From Pseudopedobacter sp043763845 (GTDB taxonomy: Bacteria; Bacteroidota; Bacteroidia; Sphingobacteriales; Sphingobacteriaceae): DNA of 47,781 nt. Made by a program: the position numbers and the translations under genes. Under the pieces are notes generated by a model. The model was not told the DNA's origin and did no database searches. It saw only the letters and a list, made by a program, of their open reading frames with translations. The stretch is from the NCBI GenBank assembly GCA_043763845.1, contig JAYULE010000113.1:1-47781 (forward strand). The letters run 5' to 3'. The first letter of the stretch is position 1. Each line of letters opens with the position of its first letter. Below, in pieces: positions 25,161 through 32,751 of this stretch.

Positions 25161-25330
25161 TTTAATTAGGTAAAAACCAAGGTAAACTTTTAATGTAAAG
25201 TTTAGGTAATAATCAAAAAATATAAAATGATTAATTTTTTAAAAACAAAACAGCATCGCCTGCATCGCCATTTTGGTGTATAAATTTGTATGCAAATAAA
25301 ATTATTTCTCATTTGGTTTTTACCATTAAA
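25161..25330 (+). promoter_or_regulatory. his leader region with long-range pairing
   Basis: GGTAAAAACCAA (25169-25180) is the exact reverse complement of TTGGTTTTTACC (25313-25324), 132 bases apart. After a two-base bulge, TTTAAT (25161-25166) also pairs with ATTAAA (25325-25330). Inside lies a local hairpin TAAACTTT / AAAGTTTA (25183-25204) and the His-rich frame. The downstream arm ends 11 bases before the hisG start codon. This looks like an attenuation leader, but no classic G-C stem with a U-run was found. Confidence 0.6.
25227..25283 (+). CDS. hisL: Candidate his leader peptide
   Basis: The frame encodes MINFLKTKQHRLHRHFGV and a TAA stop. Three of 18 residues are His, clustered as HRLHRH, in an otherwise AT-rich leader. 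Its codons include a duplicated CATCGCC. It lies between the his promoter and hisG, where a translated sensor of charged tRNA(His) is expected. No ribosome-binding sequence is expected in this phylum. A competing reading is that TAAATTTG at 25281-25288 is a promoter and the frame is chance. Confidence 0.55.
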   Translation: MINFLKTKQHRLHRHFGV

Positions 25331-25341
25331 TTAAAAAATAC

Positions 25342-26193
25342 TTGAAAACTTTAAAAATTGCCATCCAAAAGTCGGGCCGATTAAACGAAAAATCAGTACA
25401 ATTATTAAAAAACTGCGGCTTAAATTTCGAAAACTATAAAAGTTCGCTTATTTCGCAGGTTTCTAATTTCCCTTTAGAAATTCTTTTTTTACGGGATGAT
25501 GATATACCCGAATATGTGCAAGATGGCATAGCCGATATTGGTATAGTGGGCGAAAACGTAATTGCCGAAACCGAGGTAGATGTTGTTTATTTACAACGTT
25601 TAGGCTTTGGTAAGTGCGATTTAAAAATTGCTGTACCCAACAACAGTAGCATACAAACTTTACAAGATTTTGAGGGGAAAGCCATTGCAACATCGTACCC
25701 AAATATATTGGGTAAGTACTTAGCCGAAAACAATATAACTGCCGATATTAAAATGATTTCGGGTTCGGTAGAAATTTCGCCAGGCTTAGGTTTAAGCGAT
25801 GCTATTTTCGATATCGTATCAACTGGTGGCACTTTGCGCAGCAACGGGTTAAAACCATTTTGTGATGTTATGGCATCCGAGGCTATATTAATTGGCCGCA
25901 AAGGCGATGAAAATAACCACTTAATTGTTGAGTTAATACAACGCATACAATCGGTATTACGAGCTAAAGAAACCAAATACGTAGTTTTAAATGTTGAAAA
26001 AACAAACCTAAATAAGGTTTTGCAAATGTTGCCTGGCGTAAAAAGTCCATCGGTTTTACCCTTGGCCGAAACTGGTTGGGTAGCCGTACACAGCGTAATA
26101 CAAGAGCGAGATTTTTGGGATAAAATTAACGAGTTAAAAAGTTTAGGCGCTCAAGGAATTGTGGTTATGCCTATCGAAAAAATTATTTTGTAA
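25342..26193 (+). CDS. hisG: ATP phosphoribosyltransferase, long form
   Basis: This enzyme makes the first committed step of histidine synthesis, joining PRPP to ATP. At 283 residues it is the long form, with a C-terminal ACT-like domain for feedback inhibition by histidine (residues about 210-283, ending GIVVMPIEKIIL). The core shows IAIQKSGRLNEKS, LRDDDIPEYVQDGIADIGIVGENV and the PRPP-binding FDIVSTGGTLRSNGL. The start is a TTG; no ATG lies nearby, and the family begins at this point. The stop and the hisD start overlap by one base (TAATG), so the genes are coupled. Confidence 0.95.
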   Translation: MKTLKIAIQKSGRLNEKSVQLLKNCGLNFENYKSSLISQVSNFPLEILFLRDDDIPEYVQDGIADIGIVGENVIAETEVDVVYLQRLGFGKCDLKIAVPNNSSIQTLQDFEGKAIATSYPNILGKYLAENNITADIKMISGSVEISPGLGLSDAIFDIVSTGGTLRSNGLKPFCDVMASEAILIGRKGDENNHLIVELIQRIQSVLRAKETKYVVLNVEKTNLNKVLQMLPGVKSPSVLPLAETGWVAVHSVIQERDFWDKINELKSLGAQGIVVMPIEKIIL

Positions 26194-27494
26194 TGCTAAA
26201 ACAATACAATTATAAAAATTTAAGTTTAACCGATATTGAAAAATTGGTATTGAGAAATACCGATGCCAATAACGAAATAAGAGAAACTGTAACCAACATT
26301 ATTGCCAATGTAAAACAAAATGGTGATGATGCTTTAGTGGCTTACGCCGATAAATTTGACAACCTAAAACTTGATAAATTATTTGTAGATGCCGATGAGA
26401 TTTCGGCATTAGCCAATACCATTTCTAGCGAAGCAAAAGCGGCTTTAACGGTAGCTTACCAAAACATAAAAAAGTTTCACGAAACACAAATATCGCAAGA
26501 GCAAAAAACCGAAACCACTGCAGGCGTAACTTGCTGGCGAGAAGTACGGGCGATAGAAAAAGTGGGTTTGTACATTCCTGGTGGCACTGCCGTTTTGCCC
26601 AGTACTTTTTTAATGTTGGGTGTACCAGCAAAAATTGCCGGCTGTAAAGAAATAATAGTATGCTCGCCACCGCATAAAAACGCTGATAGTAAAGCTAGTA
26701 TAAATGGCTATTTGGCTTTTGTTGCGCAGCTTTTAGGTATTGATAAAATTTATTTAGTAGGTGGTGCACAGGCCGTTGCAGCTATGGCTTACGGTACCCA
26801 AACCATTACCAAGGTTGATAAAATTTTTGGCCCAGGAAATCAGTTTGTAACTATGGCAAAAACCATGGTGCAAGCAACCACCAACACCAGTATTGATATG
26901 CCTGCTGGCCCCTCGGAAGTGTTGGTAATAGCCGATGAAACCGCCAATCCTATTTTTGTAGCAGCAGATATATTAGCACAGTGCGAACACGGAAAAGATA
27001 GTCAAGCGGTTTTAGTTTGCACTGATGTTGAAATTATCACACAAACTTTGCAACAGCTAGAAATACAATTAGCTGTATTGTCTCGTAAAAGTATCGCTGC
27101 AAAGGCTTTAGAAAATTCGTATGCTGTTTTGGTTGATAATTTAAGCGAGGCAATGAATTTTAGCAACCATTACGCCCCCGAGCATTTAATATTGGCTACC
27201 GATAATTGGGCGCAAATTACCCCGAAAATTGTAAATGCTGGATCGGTGTTTTTAGGAAATTTAACACCCGAAAGTGCCGGAGATTACGCCAGTGGCACTA
27301 ACCATACTTTGCCTACAAGTGGCTACGCAAAATCGTACTCGGGAGTTTCGTTAGATTCTTTTGTGAAAAAAATTACGTTTCAGCACATTAGCGAAAATGG
27401 AATAGAAAATTTAGGGCCAACTATTGAGGTTTTAGCCAGCTTAGAAGGGTTAGATGCGCATAAAAATGCGGTAACGGTTAGGTTGGGGAAATAA
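26193..27494 (+). CDS. hisD: Histidinol dehydrogenase
   Basis: This 433-residue zinc enzyme oxidises histidinol to histidine in two NAD-linked steps, the last reactions of the pathway. Visible motifs are GLYIPGGTAVLPST, VGGAQAVAAMAYGTQTITKVDKIFGPGNQFV, and IDMPAGPSEVLVIADETANP. AEHGKDSQA-like CEHGKDSQAVLV and NHYAPEHLI carry further active-site residues. The length is normal (about 430). It is coupled to hisG upstream; downstream the his series is broken by a 203-base spacer and two lipoprotein genes before hisC. Confidence 0.96.
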   Translation: MLKQYNYKNLSLTDIEKLVLRNTDANNEIRETVTNIIANVKQNGDDALVAYADKFDNLKLDKLFVDADEISALANTISSEAKAALTVAYQNIKKFHETQISQEQKTETTAGVTCWREVRAIEKVGLYIPGGTAVLPSTFLMLGVPAKIAGCKEIIVCSPPHKNADSKASINGYLAFVAQLLGIDKIYLVGGAQAVAAMAYGTQTITKVDKIFGPGNQFVTMAKTMVQATTNTSIDMPAGPSEVLVIADETANPIFVAADILAQCEHGKDSQAVLVCTDVEIITQTLQQLEIQLAVLSRKSIAAKALENSYAVLVDNLSEAMNFSNHYAPEHLILATDNWAQITPKIVNAGSVFLGNLTPESAGDYASGTNHTLPTSGYAKSYSGVSLDSFVKKITFQHISENGIENLGPTIEVLASLEGLDAHKNAVTVRLGK

Positions 27495-27527
27495 AAGTTT
27501 TTTTTGAGATGCGTTAAACTTAGCGCC

Positions 27528-27615
27528 CTTTGCGTAAATATTTGCTCCCTTTGTGTTAAAATTTTCAATTTTTTGACCGCAAAGAACAACAAGTGAAAGC
27601 GCAAAGAACACAAAG
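27528..27615. repeat. Inverted GCAAAG/CACAAAG repeats after hisD
   Basis: CTTTGCG (27528-27534) and CGCAAAG (27600-27606) are inverted copies, as are CTTTGTGTT (27549-27557) and AACACAAAG (27607-27615). Another GCAAAGAAC lies at 27579-27587. Clusters of this GCAAAG motif are common in Bacteroidetes spacers. The position right after hisD suggests a boundary element or an inefficient terminator before the inserted lipoprotein pair. Confidence 0.6.
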
Positions 27616-27697
27616 TTGGATGTAGATATAACCATAATCAATTTATAACCCACTTTAAAATTATTTTTCTAAATTTATTGCCAAACAATTTCCTTTT

Positions 27698-28363
27698 ATG
27701 AAAAACCTTAAAATAAACCTCCTTTTTCTTTTCGCTTTATGCGGATGCTTTGCATCGTGTGAAAAAGTTGGAGAGCAAAAAAGTGTATTTTTTCCACAAA
27801 TACTTTATGCAAACCAAATTAACAAAATAACCGAAGTAAGATTATTTACCCAAGGCAAAGAAATTACGGACACAGCTGTTATTAACCGTTTTATAAAAAA
27901 CGAAACAAATTTTAACTTACAAAACCAGGCTTTAAATACTAACGAAGAAATAAATTTTTTATCAAAAAGTTTAGTCCAATTTGGTAACCCTAAACAAGCC
28001 TACGATTTAAATAGTGATTTTGCAAACCGGAAAACCGAATTTATTTTTTACTCACAAAAGCTAAACCCAGTAAACCCGCAAAGTTTAGCTTATTTACTAT
28101 TAAAATTTAAAGCACCTGTTATTGCTACAGGTGTAGTGCCAAACATTAAAAATACAACCAAAGACGTTAAAGTGGCTAGTGGTAATTATTTAGAATTGAA
28201 TTTATCTGCTTTAAGCTATAAAATCAAACAAGGCAATGCCACTCCACAAATAGGAATAGCTTATAACCAACCCATTACCATTGACACAAAAGCATTAGAA
28301 CAATTACAAATAACTGATACTGTGGCTTTACAGTATTTTACTTATAATTTTAAAGCTAAGTAA
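27698..28363 (+). CDS. Lipoprotein of unknown function, paralogue 1
   Basis: This 221-residue protein has a lipoprotein signal ending in the lipobox FASC (Cys21). I do not recognise a known domain. It shares a layout with the next gene: the signal ends at the same residue number, a conserved-looking EVRLFTQGKEITDTAVINRF matches IRLFANGKEINDQKIIRNF there, and both end with a DTVA strand segment. It therefore arose by duplication or belongs to a lipoprotein family expanded in this organism. It lies inside the his operon, and its only obvious link to histidine synthesis is position. Confidence 0.75.
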   Translation: MKNLKINLLFLFALCGCFASCEKVGEQKSVFFPQILYANQINKITEVRLFTQGKEITDTAVINRFIKNETNFNLQNQALNTNEEINFLSKSLVQFGNPKQAYDLNSDFANRKTEFIFYSQKLNPVNPQSLAYLLLKFKAPVIATGVVPNIKNTTKDVKVASGNYLELNLSALSYKIKQGNATPQIGIAYNQPITIDTKALEQLQITDTVALQYFTYNFKAK

Positions 28364-28364
28364 T

Positions 28365-29126
28365 ATGAAAAATAGCATTTTTAAAACAGTTTTATTTATC
28401 GCTTTATGCGGAGGATTTGCTGGTTGTAAAAAAGAGGAAAAAGTAGAAGTGATAACTTTTCCTTTGGAATTAACTCACTTTAAAACAGTTATTAAAAACC
28501 AAATAAGATTATTTGCTAATGGCAAGGAAATTAATGACCAAAAAATTATCAGGAATTTTTTAGGCGAAGATATTAATTGGTTTACCTCAACTAATTTTCC
28601 GATGCAAAAAATGGGGAAATTAAAATTCACATCCCAAGACACTTTAGAATTCCCTTCAAAATTTGAGGATGAAGGATTTTCATCTTTAATTATGAGAGAC
28701 CCTTGGGAGTATTTTCCATTAATAACGGAGCCTTTTCCCCCAAGTACAAATCCACCTAAACCTATAAAAAAAAATATAATGTTCAGGATTGAAAAAAACA
28801 ATAATCAAATTTTATTCTATTCTGTTGAACCAATTTTTATGGATATGAATGACTTAGGCTATAAACTTTTAAAACATACTACATACTCTTTACCATTTTC
28901 AGATTCACCTACTACTTCAAAAGAAAGAAGAAAAATGCTTGTTGGCTATGGTACATATAATGAAATTACTATGAGTTATTTACTGTATAAGTATTATGAT
29001 AGTAGTAACCGTTTTACGGCAACAGGCACCACATCAAACGAATTAAATGAAAATATGATTTCTAGTTTGGGTGCAAATGATACTGTAGCGGTAACAACCT
29101 ATTCTATTTATTATAAAAAGATGTAA
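28365..29126 (+). CDS. Lipoprotein of unknown function, paralogue 2
   Basis: This 253-residue protein has a lipoprotein signal with the lipobox FAGC (Cys21). It starts one base after the stop of its paralogue, so the pair is coupled. The shared segment IRLFANGKEINDQKIIRNF and the C-terminal GANDTVAVTTYSIYYKK match the partner; the middle (about residues 80-200) is longer and rich in aromatic residues and proline. No known domain is recognised, so it is an envelope protein of unknown role. hisC follows after a 19-base gap on the same strand. Confidence 0.75.
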   Translation: MKNSIFKTVLFIALCGGFAGCKKEEKVEVITFPLELTHFKTVIKNQIRLFANGKEINDQKIIRNFLGEDINWFTSTNFPMQKMGKLKFTSQDTLEFPSKFEDEGFSSLIMRDPWEYFPLITEPFPPSTNPPKPIKKNIMFRIEKNNNQILFYSVEPIFMDMNDLGYKLLKHTTYSLPFSDSPTTSKERRKMLVGYGTYNEITMSYLLYKYYDSSNRFTATGTTSNELNENMISSLGANDTVAVTTYSIYYKKM

Positions 29127-29145
29127 TTCATCTACCCGAATTTTT

Positions 29146-30198
29146 ATGCCCTTCAACATCAACACCATCATCCGCCCAAACATAAAAGATCTTAAACCCT
29201 ATTCGTCGGCTAGGGACGAGTTTAAGGGCGAAGCTTCAGTGTATTTAGATGCTAACGAGAATGCTTTTGGCTCGCCATTAGCAACCAACTATAACCGCTA
29301 CCCCGACCCTTTACAATTTACCTTAAAAACTAAATTGAGCCATATAAAAGGTGTACCGCCACGCAATATTTTTTTAGGAAACGGTAGCGATGAAGCAATA
29401 GATATTTTATTTCGTAGCTTTTGCAACCCAGGGATTGATAACGTAATTATTGTACCACCCACTTATGGTATGTACGAAGTTTCGGCAAACATTAACGATG
29501 TACAATTAAAAAAAATAAACTTAACTAGCGATTACCAACTTAACCTTGATGGCATTGCCGAAGCTATTGATGCGCATACCAAACTGATATTTATTTGCTC
29601 GCCAAATAACCCAACAGGTAACTCTATACACCGGGAAGATATTGAAACCCTATTGGCCAATTTTAATGGCTTAGTGGTTGTTGATGAGGCTTATATTAAT
29701 TTCTCTCGTCAGAAGAGTTTTATACAAGAACTTACCGAATATGCAAATTTGGTAGTTTTGCAAACCCTATCAAAAGCTTGGGGTTTGGCCGGTTTACGTG
29801 TAGGTATGGCTTTTGCCAGCGAAGAAATTATAGAAGTATTTAATCGGGTAAAACCGCCATACAATATTAATCAGGCATCGCAACAATTAGCTTTAGATGC
29901 CTTGCAAAATGTTGATCAAATTAACAATTGGATTAAAGAAACCCTAACCGAACGAGATAAACTGGTATTGGCTTTAAAATCTTTTAGTTTTGTGTTGGAT
30001 ATTTACCCTTCCGATGCTAATTTTATTTTGGTAAAAACAACCAATGCCAATGCCATTTATAATTTTTTGGTTGATAAAGGAATTATCGTTAGAAACAGAA
30101 CTAAAATTGAACTTTGCGAAGGCTGCATTAGAATTACAGTAGGCACACCGCAGGAGAATGAAAGTTTATTGGAATGTTTGAAGATGTTGGTTTTGTAA
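29146..30198 (+). CDS. hisC: Histidinol-phosphate aminotransferase
   Basis: This 350-residue PLP enzyme of the class I/II aminotransferase fold converts imidazole acetol phosphate to histidinol phosphate. It shows YLDANENAFGSP, FLGNGSDEAIDILFRSFCNPG, ICSPNNPTGNS and VVDEAYINF. The PLP lysine is Lys210 in LQTLSKAWGLAGLRVG. The length is typical. Its position continues the hisG-hisD-hisC order usual in the phylum after the inserted lipoprotein pair. Confidence 0.95.
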   Translation: MPFNINTIIRPNIKDLKPYSSARDEFKGEASVYLDANENAFGSPLATNYNRYPDPLQFTLKTKLSHIKGVPPRNIFLGNGSDEAIDILFRSFCNPGIDNVIIVPPTYGMYEVSANINDVQLKKINLTSDYQLNLDGIAEAIDAHTKLIFICSPNNPTGNSIHREDIETLLANFNGLVVVDEAYINFSRQKSFIQELTEYANLVVLQTLSKAWGLAGLRVGMAFASEEIIEVFNRVKPPYNINQASQQLALDALQNVDQINNWIKETLTERDKLVLALKSFSFVLDIYPSDANFILVKTTNANAIYNFLVDKGIIVRNRTKIELCEGCIRITVGTPQENESLLECLKMLVL

Positions 30199-30255
30199 TG
30201 ATTAAGCCTTATATTGTAGCATATTTAGTAATTGAGTTTTTAAATAAAAAATGCT

Positions 30256-30468
30256 ATGGAAGTAAAATCAATAGTTCGAGAAATTAATCGCTTGCCACTT
30301 AACAAAAAATTTTATGTGATTGAAGAAACCATCAAATCCATTAAAAATGAAGAAAATAAAAATCAATTAGAATTTGCTGCAAATGCACTTTACAGCGATT
30401 ATACAAATGATAAGGAATTAACCGCTTTTACATCTTTAGATTTTGAGGATTTTTATGAAGCAAAGTGA
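30256..30468 (+). CDS. Antitoxin of a MazF/PemK-type module
   Basis: This 70-residue, acidic, helix-rich small protein starts MEVKSIVREINRLPLNKKFYVIEETIKSIK. It matches the kind of antitoxin often found directly before MazF toxins in Bacteroidetes. No DNA-binding fold is obvious, though the N-terminal REINRLPLNKKFYVIEETI helix pair resembles antitoxin dimerisation regions. Its last 14 bases overlap the toxin start, the usual sign of a translationally coupled toxin-antitoxin pair. The family name is not certain. Confidence 0.7.
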   Translation: MEVKSIVREINRLPLNKKFYVIEETIKSIKNEENKNQLEFAANALYSDYTNDKELTAFTSLDFEDFYEAK

Positions 30469-30793
30469 AATTTGGCTAACCGACCTTAATCCTACCATAG
30501 CAGCTGAAATTCAGAAAATAAGACCTGTGATTATTGTAAGCGACGATAGGTTAGGGAAATTACCTTTAAAAGTAATAGTACCCATTACAGATTGGAAATC
30601 CCATTATAGCGTTGCGCCTTGGATGGTTAAAATAGAACCACAAAATAGTAATGGCTTAATCAAAACTTCGTCTGCTGATTGCTTCCAAGTTCGATCTTTA
30701 TTGGAAGAACGACTTATTAAAAAACTTGGGTATATTGAGAATGATATTCTTACGGATATTAAAGAAGCACTTAAAAAAGTGTTGAGTATGTAA
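30455..30793 (+). CDS. MazF/PemK-type endoribonuclease toxin
   Basis: This 112-residue toxin starts MKQSEIWLTDLNP, the standard N-terminus of the PemK/MazF family (PF02452). The KIRPVIIVSDD strand carries the catalytic Arg23. VIVPITDWKSHY is the core strand, and NGLIKTSSADCFQVRSL holds the conserved Ser/Thr (around Thr71). Such proteins cleave single-stranded mRNA in a sequence-specific way. I prefer the ATG at 30455 over one four codons upstream, because it fits the family. It overlaps its antitoxin by 14 bases and lies within the his operon. Confidence 0.88.
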   Translation: MKQSEIWLTDLNPTIAAEIQKIRPVIIVSDDRLGKLPLKVIVPITDWKSHYSVAPWMVKIEPQNSNGLIKTSSADCFQVRSLLEERLIKKLGYIENDILTDIKEALKKVLSM

Positions 30794-30825
30794 CAATAAA
30801 AAATTATTCAAACAGCTAAATTAAA

Positions 30826-31065
30826 ATGAGCCTACAAATAATAAAAGATGGATATGGAATAAATACAGGTGTGTTTGTTCCTATAAATGATTGGGAAATA
30901 ATTATTCAAAAATACCATGATCTTAAAGCTTTGGTCGATATAGATCCTTCTCCCTCAAAAAAACTTTCGGAATTAGCTGGTAAACTATCGCCTCAAACGG
31001 CAATAGAAATGCAAAAGTTTGTAACAGAAAGTAGAACCGAATGGGAAGGTAGATTGAAAAAATAA
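30826..31065 (+). CDS. Putative antitoxin of a VapBC-like module
   Basis: This 79-residue small protein precedes the PIN toxin by nine bases. It starts MSLQIIKDGYGINTGVFVPINDWEIIIQKY, a pattern seen in antitoxin-like proteins next to PIN toxins in Bacteroidetes: the first half resembles the strand-helix start of Phd/AbrB-type antitoxins, and the tail (AIEMQKFVTESRTEWE) is charged as expected for toxin binding. The identity rests mainly on position and size. Confidence 0.68.
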   Translation: MSLQIIKDGYGINTGVFVPINDWEIIIQKYHDLKALVDIDPSPSKKLSELAGKLSPQTAIEMQKFVTESRTEWEGRLKK

Positions 31066-31074
31066 TTTTCATAT

Positions 31075-31458
31075 ATGCGCTTTTTGCTTGATACCAATGT
31101 AGTTATAAATTATCTTGAAGCATCTTTACCAAAGGAAAGTATGCTTTTTCTAAATAAAATTTTAGATGAGAAACCTATTATATCGATAATTACCATGATA
31201 GAAACATTGGGTTATAATTTTAAATCAATTGACGAACAAATTATTATGGAAACTTTTATCAATGCAAGTACCATTTTAAACATTAGTGATAATATTGTTG
31301 ACAAAACTATTACTATAAAAAAAATTAAAAAAATTAAAATTCCCGATGCTATTATTGCTGCAACAGCACTTCATAATGATTTAGTTTTAATAACCCGTAA
31401 TTTAGCGGACTTTAAAAATATTGAAGAATTGGAAGTAACAGACCCTTATAGTTTTTAA
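31075..31458 (+). CDS. PIN domain toxin (VapC-like)
   Basis: This 127-residue PIN-domain ribonuclease has the expected acidic residues: Asp6 in FLLDTNVVINYLE, Glu43 in TMIETLGY, Asp91 in KIPDAIIAATAL, and the final TRNLADF with Asp112. VapC toxins cleave tRNA or rRNA when free of antitoxin. The length is typical. It follows its antitoxin by nine bases and precedes hisB by 53 bases, so the operon carries two toxin-antitoxin modules in a row. Confidence 0.88.
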   Translation: MRFLLDTNVVINYLEASLPKESMLFLNKILDEKPIISIITMIETLGYNFKSIDEQIIMETFINASTILNISDNIVDKTITIKKIKKIKIPDAIIAATALHNDLVLITRNLADFKNIEELEVTDPYSF

Positions 31459-31511
31459 AGAATTATTGATTAAAACACTAATAAAAACACTTAATTACCA
31501 CCACCCAACGA

Positions 31512-32699
31512 ATGACCAACCCCACAACACCCCAATCCCTTTTATTCATAGACCGAGACGGAACCCTAATTTTAGAACCCGCCGACGAACAAATAGATAG
31601 TTTTGAGAAACTAACTTTTTACCCTGGTGCCATTTATTGGTTAACCAAAATTGTTAAAGAATTAAATTACAAACTGGTTATGGTAACCAATCAGGATGGT
31701 TTGGGGACTTCCGTTTACCCCGAAAACACATTTTGGCCAGTGCAAAACTTTATCATCAACACATTAAAAAATGAAGGAATTATTTTTGATGAGATTTTTA
31801 TAGACCGTACTTTTGCCCGAGATAACGCCCCCACCCGCAAACCACAAACAGGTTTGTTAACCCAGTTTTTTGATAAAGAAAAATACGATTTAACAAAATC
31901 CTTTGTTATTGGCGACCGTTTAAACGATATAGTTTTAGCAAAAAACCTAGGTGCAAAAGGTATTTTTATTGATAACCAAACCAACCTAGGTGCAAGCGAA
32001 ACTCTTAACCAAGTAAATGATTTGCAGCAATATATTGCTAAAACAGTTAACTCAAAATTTGATAATGATGAATTTGAGAACGGTGCTTGGCAAAATATTT
32101 ACCAGTTTTTAAAACTAGGTAAACGAGAAACCGAACACCGCCGTACTACCAAAGAAACCGACATTTACATTAAATTAAATTTAAATGGCGAAGGCAAAAC
32201 AGAAATTGTAACAGGCTTACATTTTTTTGACCACATGTTAGAACAAATTGCCCGCCACGGTAATTTAGGTTTAATTATTAAAGCCCAAGGCGATTTGCAT
32301 ATAGACGAACACCACACCATTGAAGATACAGGAATTGCCCTTGGCGAAGCTTTTTTAACTGCACTTGGCGATAAACGAGGTATAGAAAGATATGGTTTTT
32401 GTTTACCAATGGACGATTGTTTGGCGCAAGTTGCCTTAGATTTTGGTGGCCGCAATTGGATAGTTTGGGATGCCGATTTTAAAAGAGAAAAAGTGGGAGA
32501 TATGCCTACCGAAATGTTTTTTCATTTTTTCAAATCGTTTTCCGATGCATCAAAATGTAACTTAAACATTAAAGCCGAAGGCGATAACGAACACCATAAA
32601 ATTGAAGCTATATTTAAGGCCTTTGCCAAAGCCATTAAAATGGCTGTAAAACAAGATGTTAATAATATGAAATTGCCTAGTACAAAGGGATTACTTTAA
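31512..32699 (+). CDS. hisB: Bifunctional histidinol-phosphatase / imidazoleglycerol-phosphate dehydratase
   Basis: This 395-residue fusion combines an N-terminal HAD phosphatase (histidinol phosphate to histidinol) with a C-terminal dehydratase (IGP to imidazole acetol phosphate). The HAD nucleophile motif is FIDRDGTL (Asp14, Asp16), with FVIGDRLNDIVLAKNLGAKG later. The dehydratase begins near residue 208 with HRRTTKETDI and shows HFFDHMLEQIARHG, DEHHTIEDTGIALGEA and the C-terminal EHHKIEAIFKAFAKA. The protein is longer than E. coli HisB (355) because of a linker insert. hisH, hisA, hisF and hisI do not follow. Confidence 0.96.
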   Translation: MTNPTTPQSLLFIDRDGTLILEPADEQIDSFEKLTFYPGAIYWLTKIVKELNYKLVMVTNQDGLGTSVYPENTFWPVQNFIINTLKNEGIIFDEIFIDRTFARDNAPTRKPQTGLLTQFFDKEKYDLTKSFVIGDRLNDIVLAKNLGAKGIFIDNQTNLGASETLNQVNDLQQYIAKTVNSKFDNDEFENGAWQNIYQFLKLGKRETEHRRTTKETDIYIKLNLNGEGKTEIVTGLHFFDHMLEQIARHGNLGLIIKAQGDLHIDEHHTIEDTGIALGEAFLTALGDKRGIERYGFCLPMDDCLAQVALDFGGRNWIVWDADFKREKVGDMPTEMFFHFFKSFSDASKCNLNIKAEGDNEHHKIEAIFKAFAKAIKMAVKQDVNNMKLPSTKGLL

Positions 32700-32751
32700 A
32701 ATAGATAACACTTGAGCAGCCATTATTTCATAAAAAAAAATAGGATTTACT

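Noticed and set aside
25281..25288. TAAATTTG as the hisG promoter
   Set aside because: It is an exact -7 match, but no -33 element fits, and the upstream TTG-20-TATATTTG pair is better; it is kept as an alternative only.
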